Below, one piece after another: positions 44,428 through 55,368 of a stretch of 64,000 nt of DNA (the stretch's first letter is position 1; each line of letters starts with the position of its first letter). Where the stretch lies: NCBI RefSeq assembly GCF_042453785.1, contig NC_091674.1:24754001-24818000 (forward strand), in the 5' to 3' direction. The DNA comes from Malus domestica (Eukaryota > Streptophyta > Magnoliopsida > Rosales > Rosaceae). The notes beneath the pieces are model-generated. The model was not told the origin of the DNA. It saw only the letters and a program-made list of their open reading frames with translations, and ran no database searches. A program made the translations under genes and the position numbers.

Positions 44428-47385
44428 TCATAATTTTGATGAACCAGTGGATAAAGCATGAGTTACAAGCTCCCTCCTCAAGATCTTTCCTGCTGGAGAT
44501 TTTGGAATGGAGTTGATAAACGCTACACGTCGTATCTTCTTGTACGGAGCAACCTGCAACAAGAAATACCACAATGTGAAGGCCTATAATATTTGTAACG
44601 TGGTTCGTTCTTTTTTTCCGTAAATACGTTGCTATGTGAAGATACGTATTCATGACACAGGAAACATTTGTAAAACGCATCAAACATCAACGCTTATTTC
44701 TGTGCAGCGTGATCAAGGCATGAGGATATAAAGGAGGCATGAACAATTTTACTTTGCAGGATGTGAAGAAGGCAACTAGTATGCACATTCAATGAAAGAT
44801 TTTCACAAGTATATTCAGAATCATACTTGTTTTGCAACGAAATCCATAACTAGAGCCTCAGTGATATTGCTTCCGGGCTTTCTAACCACATATGCCATGG
44901 GAATCTGCCCCGCGTCTTCATCCGGATATCTGATTTACAAGAAAACAGTGAATTATTTCAGTAACGATTATCCTTTTACTAGCTATGCAAGAAATTCCAA
45001 TCCATTTTTTCTCTCCTTTCAGGATGGGGGTGGATCGAGCGGCAAAAAATACCAGATTTCACAGACAATCTTATCAGCAAAACATCCGTTAATAGAAAAT
45101 ATTCTTCGCCTTTTTGTCTTTTTTTCAATGCACCAATTTCGTGTCAAGAGACAAAGCTAAACTTGTAAGAAAAGACATTTCAAAAGTAGCAAATAAGAGA
45201 TATCGCAGTCGCAAACTGCTGTACTTTAATGCCATAGAGCATCAAAACAAAGTAGGTTCTTTCCAAAAAAAATGTCATAGTAATAGATACATACGGAATC
45301 ACAGCAGCATCCTCAACGTCGGGATGGGATTGAAGTATATGTTCCAACTCAGCTGGGGGTACCTGCAATTTGTTCCACAGATAGAGACACCAGATATAAC
45401 AGATTATTTAAAGGGACTGATCAAAAGACTTTTACAACCATCTTTGCTACGAGTGTCTCAAAGGGTCCGAAACAAACTTTCAATCACCTGATATGCCTTG
45501 TACTTTATCAATTCCTTTAACCTGTCAACAATGTAGAGGAACCCCTCGTCATCAAAGTAACAAAGATCACCGGTCTTCAACCACCCATCTTCATCCAAGG
45601 TCTCAGTAGTTGCCTTGTCATCTCTAACATAACCTGCACGCATAGTAATAGTTTCAAAATGTTAGATTCGAACCTACATTGTCTCACTCACACTAACTAA
45701 AGGTAATGGAGTCCGTCGTCTTGACTCGCTTACATTAACCAACTTATAAGAAACGAGTGCGAAAAGACCAAAATATTATGTTAAGACATTCTAATTTTGC
45801 TACAAGCAAGACTTGAGACGGAGGAAGTGTCTCGTTACCCTTCATGATTGTTGGACCTCGCAGCCATAGCTCACCCCTCTTGCCAGGAGGCAAGGCCTCT
45901 CCGGTTTCAGGGTCAACAATCTTGGCTTCCATATTTTCGGCCAGGCGGCCCACAGAAGCATGACGCGCACATTCTTCAGGGTCAATCATCCTCGTAGCCC
46001 CTCCTCCGGTCTCGGTTAAACCATATCCCTAAACAACCATAATAATCAAACATTTGACCTTGTTACTTTCAGTAGTGAAAAGTCTCCTTAATTAATCACA
46101 AATTGAGAAAAGACTCCTTAATTAATCACAAATTGAGAAAAGACTCCTTAATAATCACAAATTGAGAAAAGTCTCCTTAATAATCACAAATTGAGAAAAG
46201 TCTCAAGGTCTAGCTTCAACTAATCAAAACTCTTAGCTTCAACTAATCAAAACTCTAGAACCCTTTACCGCGTTCTCGATCTTCTTGAATAATATAATAT
46301 TATTAAAAATTAAATCCTAAACTTAAAAAATTTCTGACCTGTACAACTTCCACATTGGGAAATCTCTCACCAAATCTGTCCGCAGCCTCCTTGCCCAGCG
46401 GCGCGCCGCCACAGCCGAGAAGCCGAAGCGAGCTGAGATCGTACTTCTGAGCCAACTCCGACTTCGACAGAGCCACGATCAACGGGGGCGACACTGGCAT
46501 GTACCACACTTTGTGCCTCTCCACGGCCCTCAGCATCGCTTCGAACTGGAACTTCTCCATCAAAACCAAGGTCTCGCCCAACGCTACCGCCCGAACCACC
46601 ATGAAGAACCCGAACACGTGGAACAGAGGCAGCGTGAACAGCGATACGGGTTGCCCGTCGAGTAGGGTAGGGTCGGGTTCGCGCCGAAGGGCGTGGAGCC
46701 CGGCCAACAGGGCGATGAAATTGCGGTGAGTCAACATAACGCCTTTGACACGACCGGTGGTGCCGGAGGAGAAAAGAATCGCAGCCGGGTCGGTTTGGTT
46801 GACTTCAACTGAGCTCTCAGATCGGGTTACGGACGACCCGTCCCGGTCGAGCATGGAGAGGAATTCGGGCGAGTCGAGGATTACGGTGCGGATTTTATCA
46901 TCCCCTTTGGGGAGCTTGTTGGCGGTTGCTGACGTGGCGAAGGCGATGGCGGGTCGGGTTAGCCGGACCTGGTGGGCGATCTCGGACTCGGACCCGATCG
47001 GATTGGCGGGACAAACGACGACGCCGAAGGCGAGGAGGGAGAAATAGAGGACGGGGACGTGGAGCGAAGGAGGGGAGAGAATGAAGGCCACGTGGCCTTT
47101 GAACAGCGCGAGGGATTGGAGGGAGAGAGTGAGGGAGTGGATTTGGCTGAGGAAGGTTTGGTACGAGACGTGGCGGTCGGAGGCGGCGTCGATGAGGGCG
47201 GACGTGGTGGGCTTGGCCATGGAGGAACGGAGGAGGGAGAGGGTGAATTGGGTGAGGGAGAGGGGTTGCGAGAGCGGCGGGAGTGGGACCGGAGGCCGGA
47301 GAGAGTGGAAGGTCTTGGTACGTGGGCAGTAGCCGCTCTTCGGGTCGATCCAACGTCTGAGATTTGCTGCTGATTCCTCCGCCAT
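44428..47385 (-). CDS. Peroxisomal 4-coumarate:CoA ligase-like protein (4CLL9-type), intact
   Basis: Six exons (46339-47385, 45839-46028, 45488-45633, 45295-45362, 44827-44929, 44428-44553) give 1680 bp and 559 residues with continuous phase. The ATG at 47385 sits in a good context (CAACAATGGCGG). Adenylate-forming motifs are all present: [10 protein letters not shown] (206-215), GYGLTETGG after residue 349, [20 protein letters not shown], the hinge [21 protein letters not shown] (split across two exons) and [12 protein letters not shown] with the catalytic Lys. The protein ends SSKL, a type 1 peroxisomal targeting signal. Members of this clade activate hydroxycinnamates, fatty acids or jasmonate precursors as CoA esters, and the substrate cannot be told from sequence. 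The N-terminus resembles 4CLL9 as I remember it. Exon 1 is markedly GC-rich, so long open frames appear on its other strand. Confidence 0.92.
46078..46254. repeat. Tandem repeats in intron 1 of the CoA-ligase gene
   Basis: Four units of 29-30 bp (aaaagtctccttaattaatc then acaaattgag, with small changes) run from about 46078 to 46206. They are followed by a 22-bp unit (tagcttcaactaatcaaaac then tc) repeated twice at about 46211-46254. They lie between exons 1 and 2 and leave the splice sites untouched. Confidence 0.9.
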
Positions 47386-47437
47386 TGTTGAAGGTTTCAC
47401 TTGAAAGTGCTTTACTTCGGAGTAGCAGTGAGATTTA

Positions 47438-47867
47438 GGGGGGGTGTATTCAATTGAGAATGTGAGAGATTTTAATGGATTTATAAATCCATGGATTTTT
47501 ATGGAGTTTAATTGATTTGTAGAGATTTCATATAAAATTTTGATTCAATTCTCTCGAAATCTCATGGGAAGAGGTGAGATTTGTGGATACTTAAAATACA
47601 CTACGAAATCTCTCCAATTCCCTCTAATTCTTTAACTTTCTCAAATTCTTTAAAATCAATTTCTAATTGAATACACCTGGAATGTTATAAACTTCTTTAA
47701 AATCTTAATTGAATACACCTAGATTTCTAAGGATTTTAATAAACTATTTTGAAATTCTAATTGAATACACCTAGAATTTCAGAGAATCACTTAAAATCCT
47801 AATTGAATACCCCTGGAATTATTAATTCCCTGAAACTCTCTCAGAATCCTAATTGAATACACCCCTC
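47438..47867. mobile_element. MITE at the 5' end of the CoA-ligase gene
   Basis: The ends are GGGGTGTATTCAATT and AATTGAATACACCCCT, inverted repeats with TTA on both sides (47435-47437 and 47868-47870). The exact border is blurred by the G run. Inside, the word aattgaataca/cccc recurs at least five times in the right half, so the element is partly a tandem of its own terminus. It begins 52 bp upstream of the ATG, so it must provide or displace the core promoter or 5' UTR. Confidence 0.8.
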
Positions 47868-47870
47868 TTA

Positions 47871-48777
47871 TTTGAGATATTTATTTATATTTCAAATATA
47901 TTATGAGCTGTCCTGTTATATAAAATGTCAGTTTTCTTTACGGGTGTTTTTTCTGTTTTTGTATTGCCCTTACGGGTGTTGAATATGGTTGTTCTGAGTG
48001 TCGGTTTATTTCAGGCACACTTTTTTCACTTTTCACGTTCTTTTCAATTTTCAATTGATAAATTGAAAAAAGTCAAAAAATAAAAAATTACAAAAGTGAA
48101 TGAAAAGTAAATTTTTTTTTTTTTAATTTATGAAAAACTATTACCTTTTCTTTTGAATTAAAATTTTGATTATACCTATAAACTTCATAATCATACAATT
48201 TTTTCATTGATTTAAGTTTAGAATTTTTGGTCTATTTTTTTTATATCTATTTTGGTCACATGGTGAACATTTGAGGTTAATAAAGTAATTTTATTTCTAA
48301 TATGAACAGAAATTGCTTTTTCTTTCTTCTCTTCTGCTAGTTGATTCCGTATCTATTCGAATTAGCTTATGAGAGATTAAGATAGACAAAAAATTAGATG
48401 AGATTTCAAAATTTAACATCAAAAAAAAATTTGAATAAAATTCAGAAAAATAAGCAAGGGCCGTCTTAAGCAAAACAAACTCAAATTAAAAAAAAAAATT
48501 AGCTACTATATATAAGTTCAGGAACAAATTCAGAAATACGATGTAGTTTTCTTTTATTTAGCAAGTAGTGCTCGTAGCTTAGTGCTTTTCAAAAGCTTAA
48601 CTAAATGTTTTTCTGTGACTGTAAGATGGAAGATGAGTGGACATACGAATTGACACTATTTTTGCTACTGGTGAATCGCACGATGGGTATTGGGCACCAG
48701 CAGAGGAAAGGTGGGGTCAATGGGTGACTGTGACCCCAAATAGATGGTTTTCTTCCCATTGAATTTGGGTGCTGACC
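47871..48777. other. AT-rich intergenic DNA
   Basis: Short poly-A/T runs and no recognisable gene, RNA or repeat boundary. Confidence 0.5.
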
Positions 48778-49808
48778 TGTAACGACCCATCCCCAATTAT
48801 TATGATTTTTATAATTTTAAAAAGTGAATTTACGAAAATACCCTTTAAGGAAAATGCGTTGACTTTTGTTGAATGCCTTGTCGAGTTACGTAAGATTCAT
48901 TTTCTTGGCGTATTCTCGTAGTACTTGTCGCTACGAACACGTGGTCGCAAACGGTTCGTGATTTGGAGTTATAATGAATGAGATATTAACGTTTTAAGTT
49001 GGGGGCATTTTAGTAAATTAATAAAGTTCAAGAAAGCTCTAGATTTTTGAAGCCAAATCTGGAAAGCCACATGTGTGGCTGAGATTAAAGGAAAGGAAAG
49101 GAAAGATTAGCGATGGAGATGAAGAGAGATTAAAGGAAAGGAAAGATTGGCAGTGGAGATGAAGGATAAATGAGAGAATGGAGGGAGGAATCAGACCAAT
49201 TAGGAAATGGAGAAAATGAGAGAACCAATGGGAAAGGAGAGAGTTGAGGGGGTAGCTGATCGGACCCCCGACCCGTTTTGAAACCGTGACTCGATTCCTG
49301 GCGCCATTTTTCGATAAGATTTTGTCGGGTTTTGGGGTGTTTTGTAGCCCTCCACCACTATAAATCAACCCAAAGATCTTCCATGTTTGTTTCTCCATCA
49401 AATCTGAGATGTTTTGAGCTTTGTTTCACGATGAACCAAAGTTGTTGGCTTCAAGGACACCCAGCGACAATCCACCCATTTTTGAAATGATTATCTCCAA
49501 TCACCACAACCAAAACACTTCTCTGGAGGTCAAGAACAAAGCCTAAACAATGGTGGAGGCGTTGGAGAGCGTATGGAGGTTGATTCGAAGCTCACCCTTT
49601 ATGGGGTTTTCAGCAGATCGAGGGGAATTTGAGGTGTTTCCCGGCTGAATTGGCCTTGGCCACAAGTATGAAAGTTGTTCCTCTCATTGAGATCTTCATC
49701 CCTGTAAAATTTGATAATTTTTAGAAATAGTTGAATTTTTCAACAAGTCGAGGCGGCGCGTAGGCCAAGACGTCCCTTGACCTTCCTAGGTTAAATTTGA
49801 ATACCTTG
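48778..49808 (+). mobile_element. 5' part of a large LTR, truncated by the Tat insertion
   Basis: It begins TGTAACGACCCATCCCC after gctgacc, the kind of start seen in large Rosaceae gypsy LTRs and akin to the solo LTR at 12443. It continues as non-coding DNA until cut at 49808 by the TG of the next element. The remainder should lie beyond the right edge of the window, after the inserted element. Strand is arbitrary. Confidence 0.6.
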
Positions 49809-50320
49809 TGTTGATGCACAAAATCAGCGAAGACTTTGGTACAACAGAAAATGTCAGGTTTTGTGACCTTCGCTTGGTTGCTTCGGTCACTAGTGAGGAT
49901 AAGTACGTAAATAAATAGAGACAGAGAAGCAAACACAGGATGTACGTGGTTCACCCAGATTGGCTACGTCCACGGAGTAGAGGAGTTCTTATTAGTAGTG
50001 AAGGGCTTACACAAGTACAAAGGATCAAGCTCTCAATTTAGTGAGTTCTTGTGAATGATTTAACACAAATGGCATTAGGCAATATTGTGGGGGAATGACC
50101 CCTATTTATAGAAAAACTTGTAGCTTTGTCACATTGACATGTGTCATGTTATGATTGGTTCTTGATGTTGACACGTGCTGCGCTCTGATTGGCTTCTAAT
50201 CTTGACACGTGTCGAGTAGTGATTGGCCTCCTGGTCGGAGGGGAACTCTTCTGGGTCCTTGACAGTATAGCGTTGGCCGGTGCTCGGTAGTTTCGGGATT
50301 GGTCAAGTATGGTACAAACA
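49809..50320 (-). repeat. 3' LTR of the Tat element
   Basis: 512 bp, TGTTGATG...TACAAACA as printed. On the minus strand a TATA box (tataaata, complement of 50103-50110) supports transcription leftward. It is closely related to the solo LTR at 25170-25685. Just inside, at 50321-50334, the minus strand reads ttaggggagcac, a plausible polypurine tract. Confidence 0.88.
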
Positions 50321-52366
50321 GTGCTCCCCTAAGTTCCCGAGTGAGGGAAACTCCTCGGTTGGGGACTTGCAAGATCCAATCCCTTGAGTAATCACGAAAC
50401 TTCTAAGTACCGAAGTGTGGTCTGATTTTCATCTGCCCTTCTCTGGAAGTACCTTTCCTCCATCCGGGAATGGTGTATTTAGCTGATGTTGACGCACAAG
50501 GTAATGTATCAATTTCACTTGAAGCTTAGTTGTAGTTTCGGGCTTAGTCAAGTGTGATACAAACCCTATAGTAGGAGTCCCCCAAGTCGCCGAGCTAGGA
50601 GATCTGCCGAAAGAGGTGACAGACAAGGTAAGCAGTCAAACTTCCAAGTAAGCAACCCAGGATCAGAGGTTTGACTTCGGCTTCCGGTTGATTGTTCTCC
50701 TTCTCCTTGTCTCTCATTCAACTGCCAGGATAAGGAGAAGCAAATGGATAAGAGATGATATGAGATACTTTTGCTTTTGAAGAAGTAACTTTCCACAGGC
50801 TTATTCTTGAACTGTGCTGGAGGGTTTTCTGGTGCCCTTCAGAGTATAAGGCCGATTCAAAAATTTGAGGGTCAAAACAAGTCCATCAAATCTAGAGTAC
50901 GTTCGACCTTGATGATATGGGATACTTTTGCTGTTGACGGAATAATGAATGTGGTATGGAAAGGTGTCGTGTTGTAGTGATCTGTTTCAGCTCACCGTTG
51001 AACCTTCTGCTTCAATCTTTTGCATGGCAGAAGTGGTGTGCAACCTTTGCATTTAAATGGTCCTTCAGAACATTCCTTCATAGTGACTCATCCACGCTTG
51101 GCAGCTTCAGTGTAAAGAGCCAATATCTGATCAACTGTCATGAGGTATTTGCCGGTGGAATTCGTGACCTTGACAGCAGTTGAGGATGAGTACTCGAGAG
51201 CAATGCTAAGTAAGCAACCAGGCAAAGGCTCCAGGCAGTCAGTTCCAAATTGGAGGTTTGATTTCAGGTTCCGACTGACTGCTCTCTTTCTCCTTGTCCT
51301 GCAGGTGTGGACAAGGACAAAGACAAAGACAGGGAGAAAGCATGATATGGGATACTCTTGCTTTCGACCCTGATGATATGAGATACTCTTGTTCTTGGTG
51401 TGGCTTATTTGCTGAGGTATTATCGGGGGGAAATAAAGCTGAGTATTTCGAGAGGTTATGTTGAGGGTGTCTTTTCGAATGCGAGAAAGGGTTGAGCATT
51501 TTTGCAGGTTTGCCTGTCCGTTGAGGAGGGAGGTCAATATATATAGGGATTTCCCAATAACAAGTAGTAATGCTATTCCTTTACCCTTCTTGGTCACAGC
51601 AATGTAGTGGGAGCTGCCAGCTTCACGTGTTTTAATTTTGTCAGAGCACTTTGAAAAAGTGGTATGTGGTATCTGGAAAGCTGATATTACGTGTGAAGAT
51701 TACAGACAAGCTTTATCTAAGGAAATCTGGCTCTCGAAGTTCTGCCTCTTCGGTTTTCGAACAAGCAATCCCGTCGAGGATCTGACTCTCGAGATTCGGA
51801 AAGCGGTGCTGCTCCGGTTTTTGAGAAAGTAATTATGTTGAGAGTCTTTTCTCGAATGTGAGTAAAGGTTGGACGTTCTTGCCAACCTGTCTTGCCGCAA
51901 AACACGGAGGTCGACACACATAGGGACTTTCCAGTTGTCAAGCAGTGGTGCTGTTCCTTTACCCTTATGGGTAATAGTAGGGTAGCTGGAACTTCGAAAT
52001 TCTCGTGCCTAAACTTTGTCAGAGATCTTTGACAAAGTTATATGTGGTACCCGAGGAGTTGATGGTGCATATGGAAAGCGGTGATTGAACAGTAAGATTC
52101 ACGTGCTTTCTACTTCACCAGAAATCTTCGACAGATTGCCCGTAATTTCCGCAAAGCTGATTGTGCATGTGACAGGTGCTGACGAGGCTGCAAAAGCAGG
52201 TGCTTCTTCGATTTCTGAGATCGGCCCTCGTGGTCTCTGAGCAGCCCAGCTTTTGAGAAAACAAACGCCTCTTCGATTTCTGAGATCGGCCCTCGTGGTC
52301 TCTAAGCAGCCCAGCTTTTGAGAAAGCAAACGCCTCTTCGATTTCTGAAGCTCCGTCGAGTGCAGA
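50321..52366. other. Non-coding 3' region of the Tat element, built of old duplications
   Basis: No gene. Similar blocks recur: about 50580-50770 against 51195-51380 (ggtttgacttcggcttccgg and its variant), about 51450-51690 against 51840-52075 (tgctattcctttaccctt and gtcagagca/tctttgacaaag), and the motif cccgagtgagg at 50336 and again at 53378. A 65-bp tandem repeat at about 52196-52350 (2.3 copies, core gatttctgagatcggccctc) abuts the promoter of the next gene. Confidence 0.6.
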
Positions 52367-52376
52367 TTTTTATAGA
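52367..52376 (+). promoter_or_regulatory. Candidate TATA box for the first antisense gene
   Basis: ttttatagag stands about 110 bp upstream of the ATG at 52488 region start (frame opens at 52488 with MSGPSDRR from tgaaaATGTCTGG), directly after the 65-bp repeats. No experiment supports it. Confidence 0.4.
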
Positions 52377-52487
52377 GGCTGGCATTAAGTTCCACAGCAC
52401 ACTTGAATCTCTACCAGTAGAAGCTCATTTCTTGCACTTCTAAGATCTTGATTTGTCTGACCTCTTCCTTCTTCAACACATTTGAAA

Positions 52488-53162
52488 ATGTCTGGACCCT
52501 CTGACCGTCGTTTTGACTTGAACCTTGGAGAAGAGACAGCCACGCCTTCTCCAGACAACATATGGCGCCCATCCTTCATATCCCCTACTGGTCCTCTTAC
52601 CGTTGGGGATTCTGTGATGAAGAATGATATGACCGCTGCAGTGGTAGCCAGGAACCTTCTCACTCCCAAAGATAACAGACTACTTTCCAAACGGTCTGAT
52701 GAGTTGGCTGTTAAGGACTCTCTGGCTCTTAGTGTTCAGTGTGCAGGTTCTGTGTCTAATATGGCCCAACGCCTATTTGCTAGAACCCGCCAAGTTGAAT
52801 CATTGGCTGCTGAAGTGATGAGTCTCAAACAGGAGATTAGAGGGCTCAAGCATGAGAATAAGCAGTTGCACCGACTCGCCCATGACTATGCTACAAACAT
52901 GAAGAGGAAGCTTGACCAGATGAAGGAATCTGATGGTAAGGTTTTACTTGATCATCAGCGGTTTGTGGGTTTGTTCCAAAGGCATTTATTGCCTTCGTCC
53001 TCTGGGGCTGTACCTGGTAATGAAGCTTCAAATGATGAACCTCCAATGCCTCATCCTTCTGGGGTTTTGTCAAGTACTGAGGCTCCGGATAACCACCCTC
53101 CGGTGCTTTCTCTTTCTGGAGCTCTACCGACTGCTGAGACTTCCCCTAAGCAACCTTTGTGA
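52488..53162 (+). CDS. Accessory protein gene 1 on the opposite strand of the Tat element
   Basis: The ATG at 52488 follows a pyrimidine-rich leader. The frame encodes about 225 residues, beginning MSGPSDRRFDLNLGEET and ending at TGA 53160-53162. The centre (TRQVESLAAEVMSLKQEIRG and HENKQLHRLAHDYATNMKRK) is a strong heptad coiled coil. The C-terminal third is Pro/Ser-rich with repeated S-G-[A/V]-[L/V] words. I recognise no enzyme domain. It is read opposite to gag-pol, between integrase and the 3' LTR, where Tat/Grande elements are known to carry extra antisense frames. Coding quality is good (no stops, non-random composition). Function unknown; a host-gene capture cannot be excluded. Confidence 0.65.
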   Translation: MSGPSDRRFDLNLGEETATPSPDNIWRPSFISPTGPLTVGDSVMKNDMTAAVVARNLLTPKDNRLLSKRSDELAVKDSLALSVQCAGSVSNMAQRLFARTRQVESLAAEVMSLKQEIRGLKHENKQLHRLAHDYATNMKRKLDQMKESDGKVLLDHQRFVGLFQRHLLPSSSGAVPGNEASNDEPPMPHPSGVLSSTEAPDNHPPVLSLSGALPTAETSPKQPL

Positions 53163-53587
53163 AGGCTCCCTTTTGTTTGTTTATTTTGACTTATGTATAT
53201 GTACATATTTGTGGCTTATCGAAAATATTAATAAATAAGCTTTGCTTCATTTCAACATATTGTGTTAAATACACCAAAGCATTCTTCATAAAGTTCTTTG
53301 AATTTTTGCTTTTGTTGAAACCTGTATTGTTGAAGCTTTGTGAGTGAAGCATGTAGTTTGAGGTAGTGTTCCCTTAATTTCCCGAGTGAGGAAAACTTCT
53401 CGGTTGGAGACTTGAAAAATCCAAGCCACTGAGTAGTCACGAACTTTTGAGTACCAAGGCGTAGTAGCATATGGTGGGAGTCCCCCAAGTCTCTAGTCGA
53501 GGGAGTTGACGAATGAGGTGTCTTGCTATAGGGAGATACACACACATACTGCTATGATAGAGGGTGTAACCGTTGGTGCATTACAAT

Positions 53588-53694
53588 CATAATGGAAGCA
53601 TCACAATGATGGAAGCATCACAATGATGGAAGCATCACAATGATGGAAGCATCATAATGATGAAAACACCATAATGATGAAACATCATAATGAT
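53588..53694. repeat. Minisatellite, period about 17 bp
   Basis: About six copies of acaatgatggaagcatc, degrading rightward to ataatgatgaaaacacc. Inside the Tat element. Confidence 0.9.
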
Positions 53695-53797
53695 GTTTCT
53701 TTGGTGGAATTGTTTTTCATTTCCCCTAACACCCTGAATTGGTTTTCAATATAAGACCATCATATGTAGCTCGAATCACAAAGTTGTCTTCATGAAA

Positions 53798-54520
53798 GTT
53801 GTTCTTTAATTCCTTAACTACAACATATCCAAATTTGAGAGCCATCAGATCAGTACAACTCCAGAAATCCAGGTATGATGAGTGACTGTTTATCATTTGT
53901 CTGTCAACCCGTCAGATTTGTTGTGAGCTTTGAAACTCTATTTTCTCTTGCTCAGATCAGCATGCTTTCTTCATTGAAGTTGTTCCTCAGCTTGTGACCT
54001 ACAACATATCCAAATTTGAGATCCCTCGGAGCAGTATAACTCAAGAAATTCAGGTATGATGAATGACTGGTTATTATTTTTCTGTCAACCCGTCAGATTT
54101 GTTGTGAGCTTCGAAACTCCATTTTCGATTGTTCAGATCAGCATGCTTTCTTCATTGAAGTTGTTCCTCATCGTCTCTTTCATAACATATCAAAAATTTA
54201 GAATGAACTAATGGTTAAATATTTCCAGATCTTCGAAACATCACAGCAACTTCGAAATTTGCAAGAATCCGACTGTCATGCTTGGAGCTTCAACACTTTA
54301 ATTTCCGTGGCTCAAACAGAAATGGTTCCTTCTTGAAAGTTGTTCATCTGCTCAAGAACTAGAGGGTGTCCAAAATTCAGCTCCATTGGAGAAAAGCAGC
54401 AGCTGCAAAAATTTGATAGAGAAAAGGAGGCGAAGCTTTGTTGGATTTCTAGGCTGGGGAAGATTCCAGTTTTTGTAGCAACTTCAGTACTGGTGAATTG
54501 CTTGTATTTTTGTCCACAAC
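53798..54520. repeat. Tandem repeat with 180-bp period, three to four units
   Basis: Units begin with agttgttc at 53798, 53978, 54159 and 54338 (spacings 180, 181, 179). The first three share acaacatatccaaatttgag, tcaacccgtcagatttgttg and gatcagcatgctttcttcat. The fourth is more diverged. The period is close to that of plant satellite repeats and nucleosome spacing. Confidence 0.85.
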
Positions 54521-54724
54521 TAAATTTTGGACTTTGAATTATTATTTGATCTATCATAATATGTTTGGGAACATATATAAGTGAAAAAATAAGAAGGAAA
54601 ATTTTGGGCCCTTGTGGGTGTAAAACAAAAAATGTTTATGTTTACCCAAGTGTTTTTGTACAAGTTCAAGGGCATCTTGGGTTTTGTGAACAAAATTTGT
54701 TTATTTGGAGCAAGGTTTTGTGTT

Positions 54725-55170
54725 GAAGCTTTCTAGGTGAAGCTTTGATGGTGAAGCTTTGATGGTGAAAGTATGTAGAGGGAGCTTTCTAGGTGAAGCT
54801 TTTTTAGGTGAAGCTGTGTAGGTGAAGCTTTTTTAAGTGAAGCTTTTCGGGTGAAGTTTTTTGGGTGAAGCTTTGTGGGTGAAGCTTTTTAGGTGAAGCT
54901 TTGTGGGTGAAGCTTTTGTAGGTGAAGCTTTGATGGTGAAGCTTTGTGGGTGAAGCTTTTTAGGTGAAGCTTTGTGGGTGAAGCTTTTGTAGGTGAAGCT
55001 TTGATGGTGAAGCTTTCTTAGGTGAAGCTGTGTAGGTGAAGCTGTTTTAAGTGAAGCTTTTCGGGTGAAGTTTTTTGGGTGAAGCTTTGTGGGTGAAGCT
55101 TTTTAGGTGAAGCTTTGTGGGTGAAGCTTTTGTAGGTGAAGCTTTGATGGTGAAGCTTTGTAGATGAAGC
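54725..55170. repeat. Minisatellite of GGTGAAGCTT units
   Basis: About 25 units of 16-20 bp, each built on ggtgaagctt with a variable tail (ttgtg, tttta, ttgat, ttgta). A longer unit of about 240 bp appears doubled (54790-54910 and 55020-55140 are nearly alike). A run of about 22 T follows at 55172-55194. Minus-strand open frames through it are low-complexity artefacts. Confidence 0.92.
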
Positions 55171-55368
55171 TGTTTTTTTTTTTTTTTTTTTTTTTGCGCT
55201 TGACACGGTCTTCATTTGCTTGTTTTGTAGTGACTGTGGAAAACGGATTGCTTTCTGATTGAGAAGGGTTCCGGCATCGCTTTGCACCATCTTCATGTGG
55301 GTAATATAGGAATTTCCTTATGTGTTGATCATGCATGTAGTGATAGAATTTGTTTCTTCTTATTGTAG

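Noticed and set aside
46745..47373. Long open frames on the + strand and in a second minus frame over exon 1 of the CoA ligase
   Set aside because: Exon 1 is GC-rich with few stops in any frame, and the sense frame has all catalytic motifs. The others are Arg/Glu- or Pro/Arg-rich shadows.
55018..55336. Minus-strand frames encoding SFTHKASPKKLH-like repeats
   Set aside because: They are the GGTGAAGCTT minisatellite read backwards.
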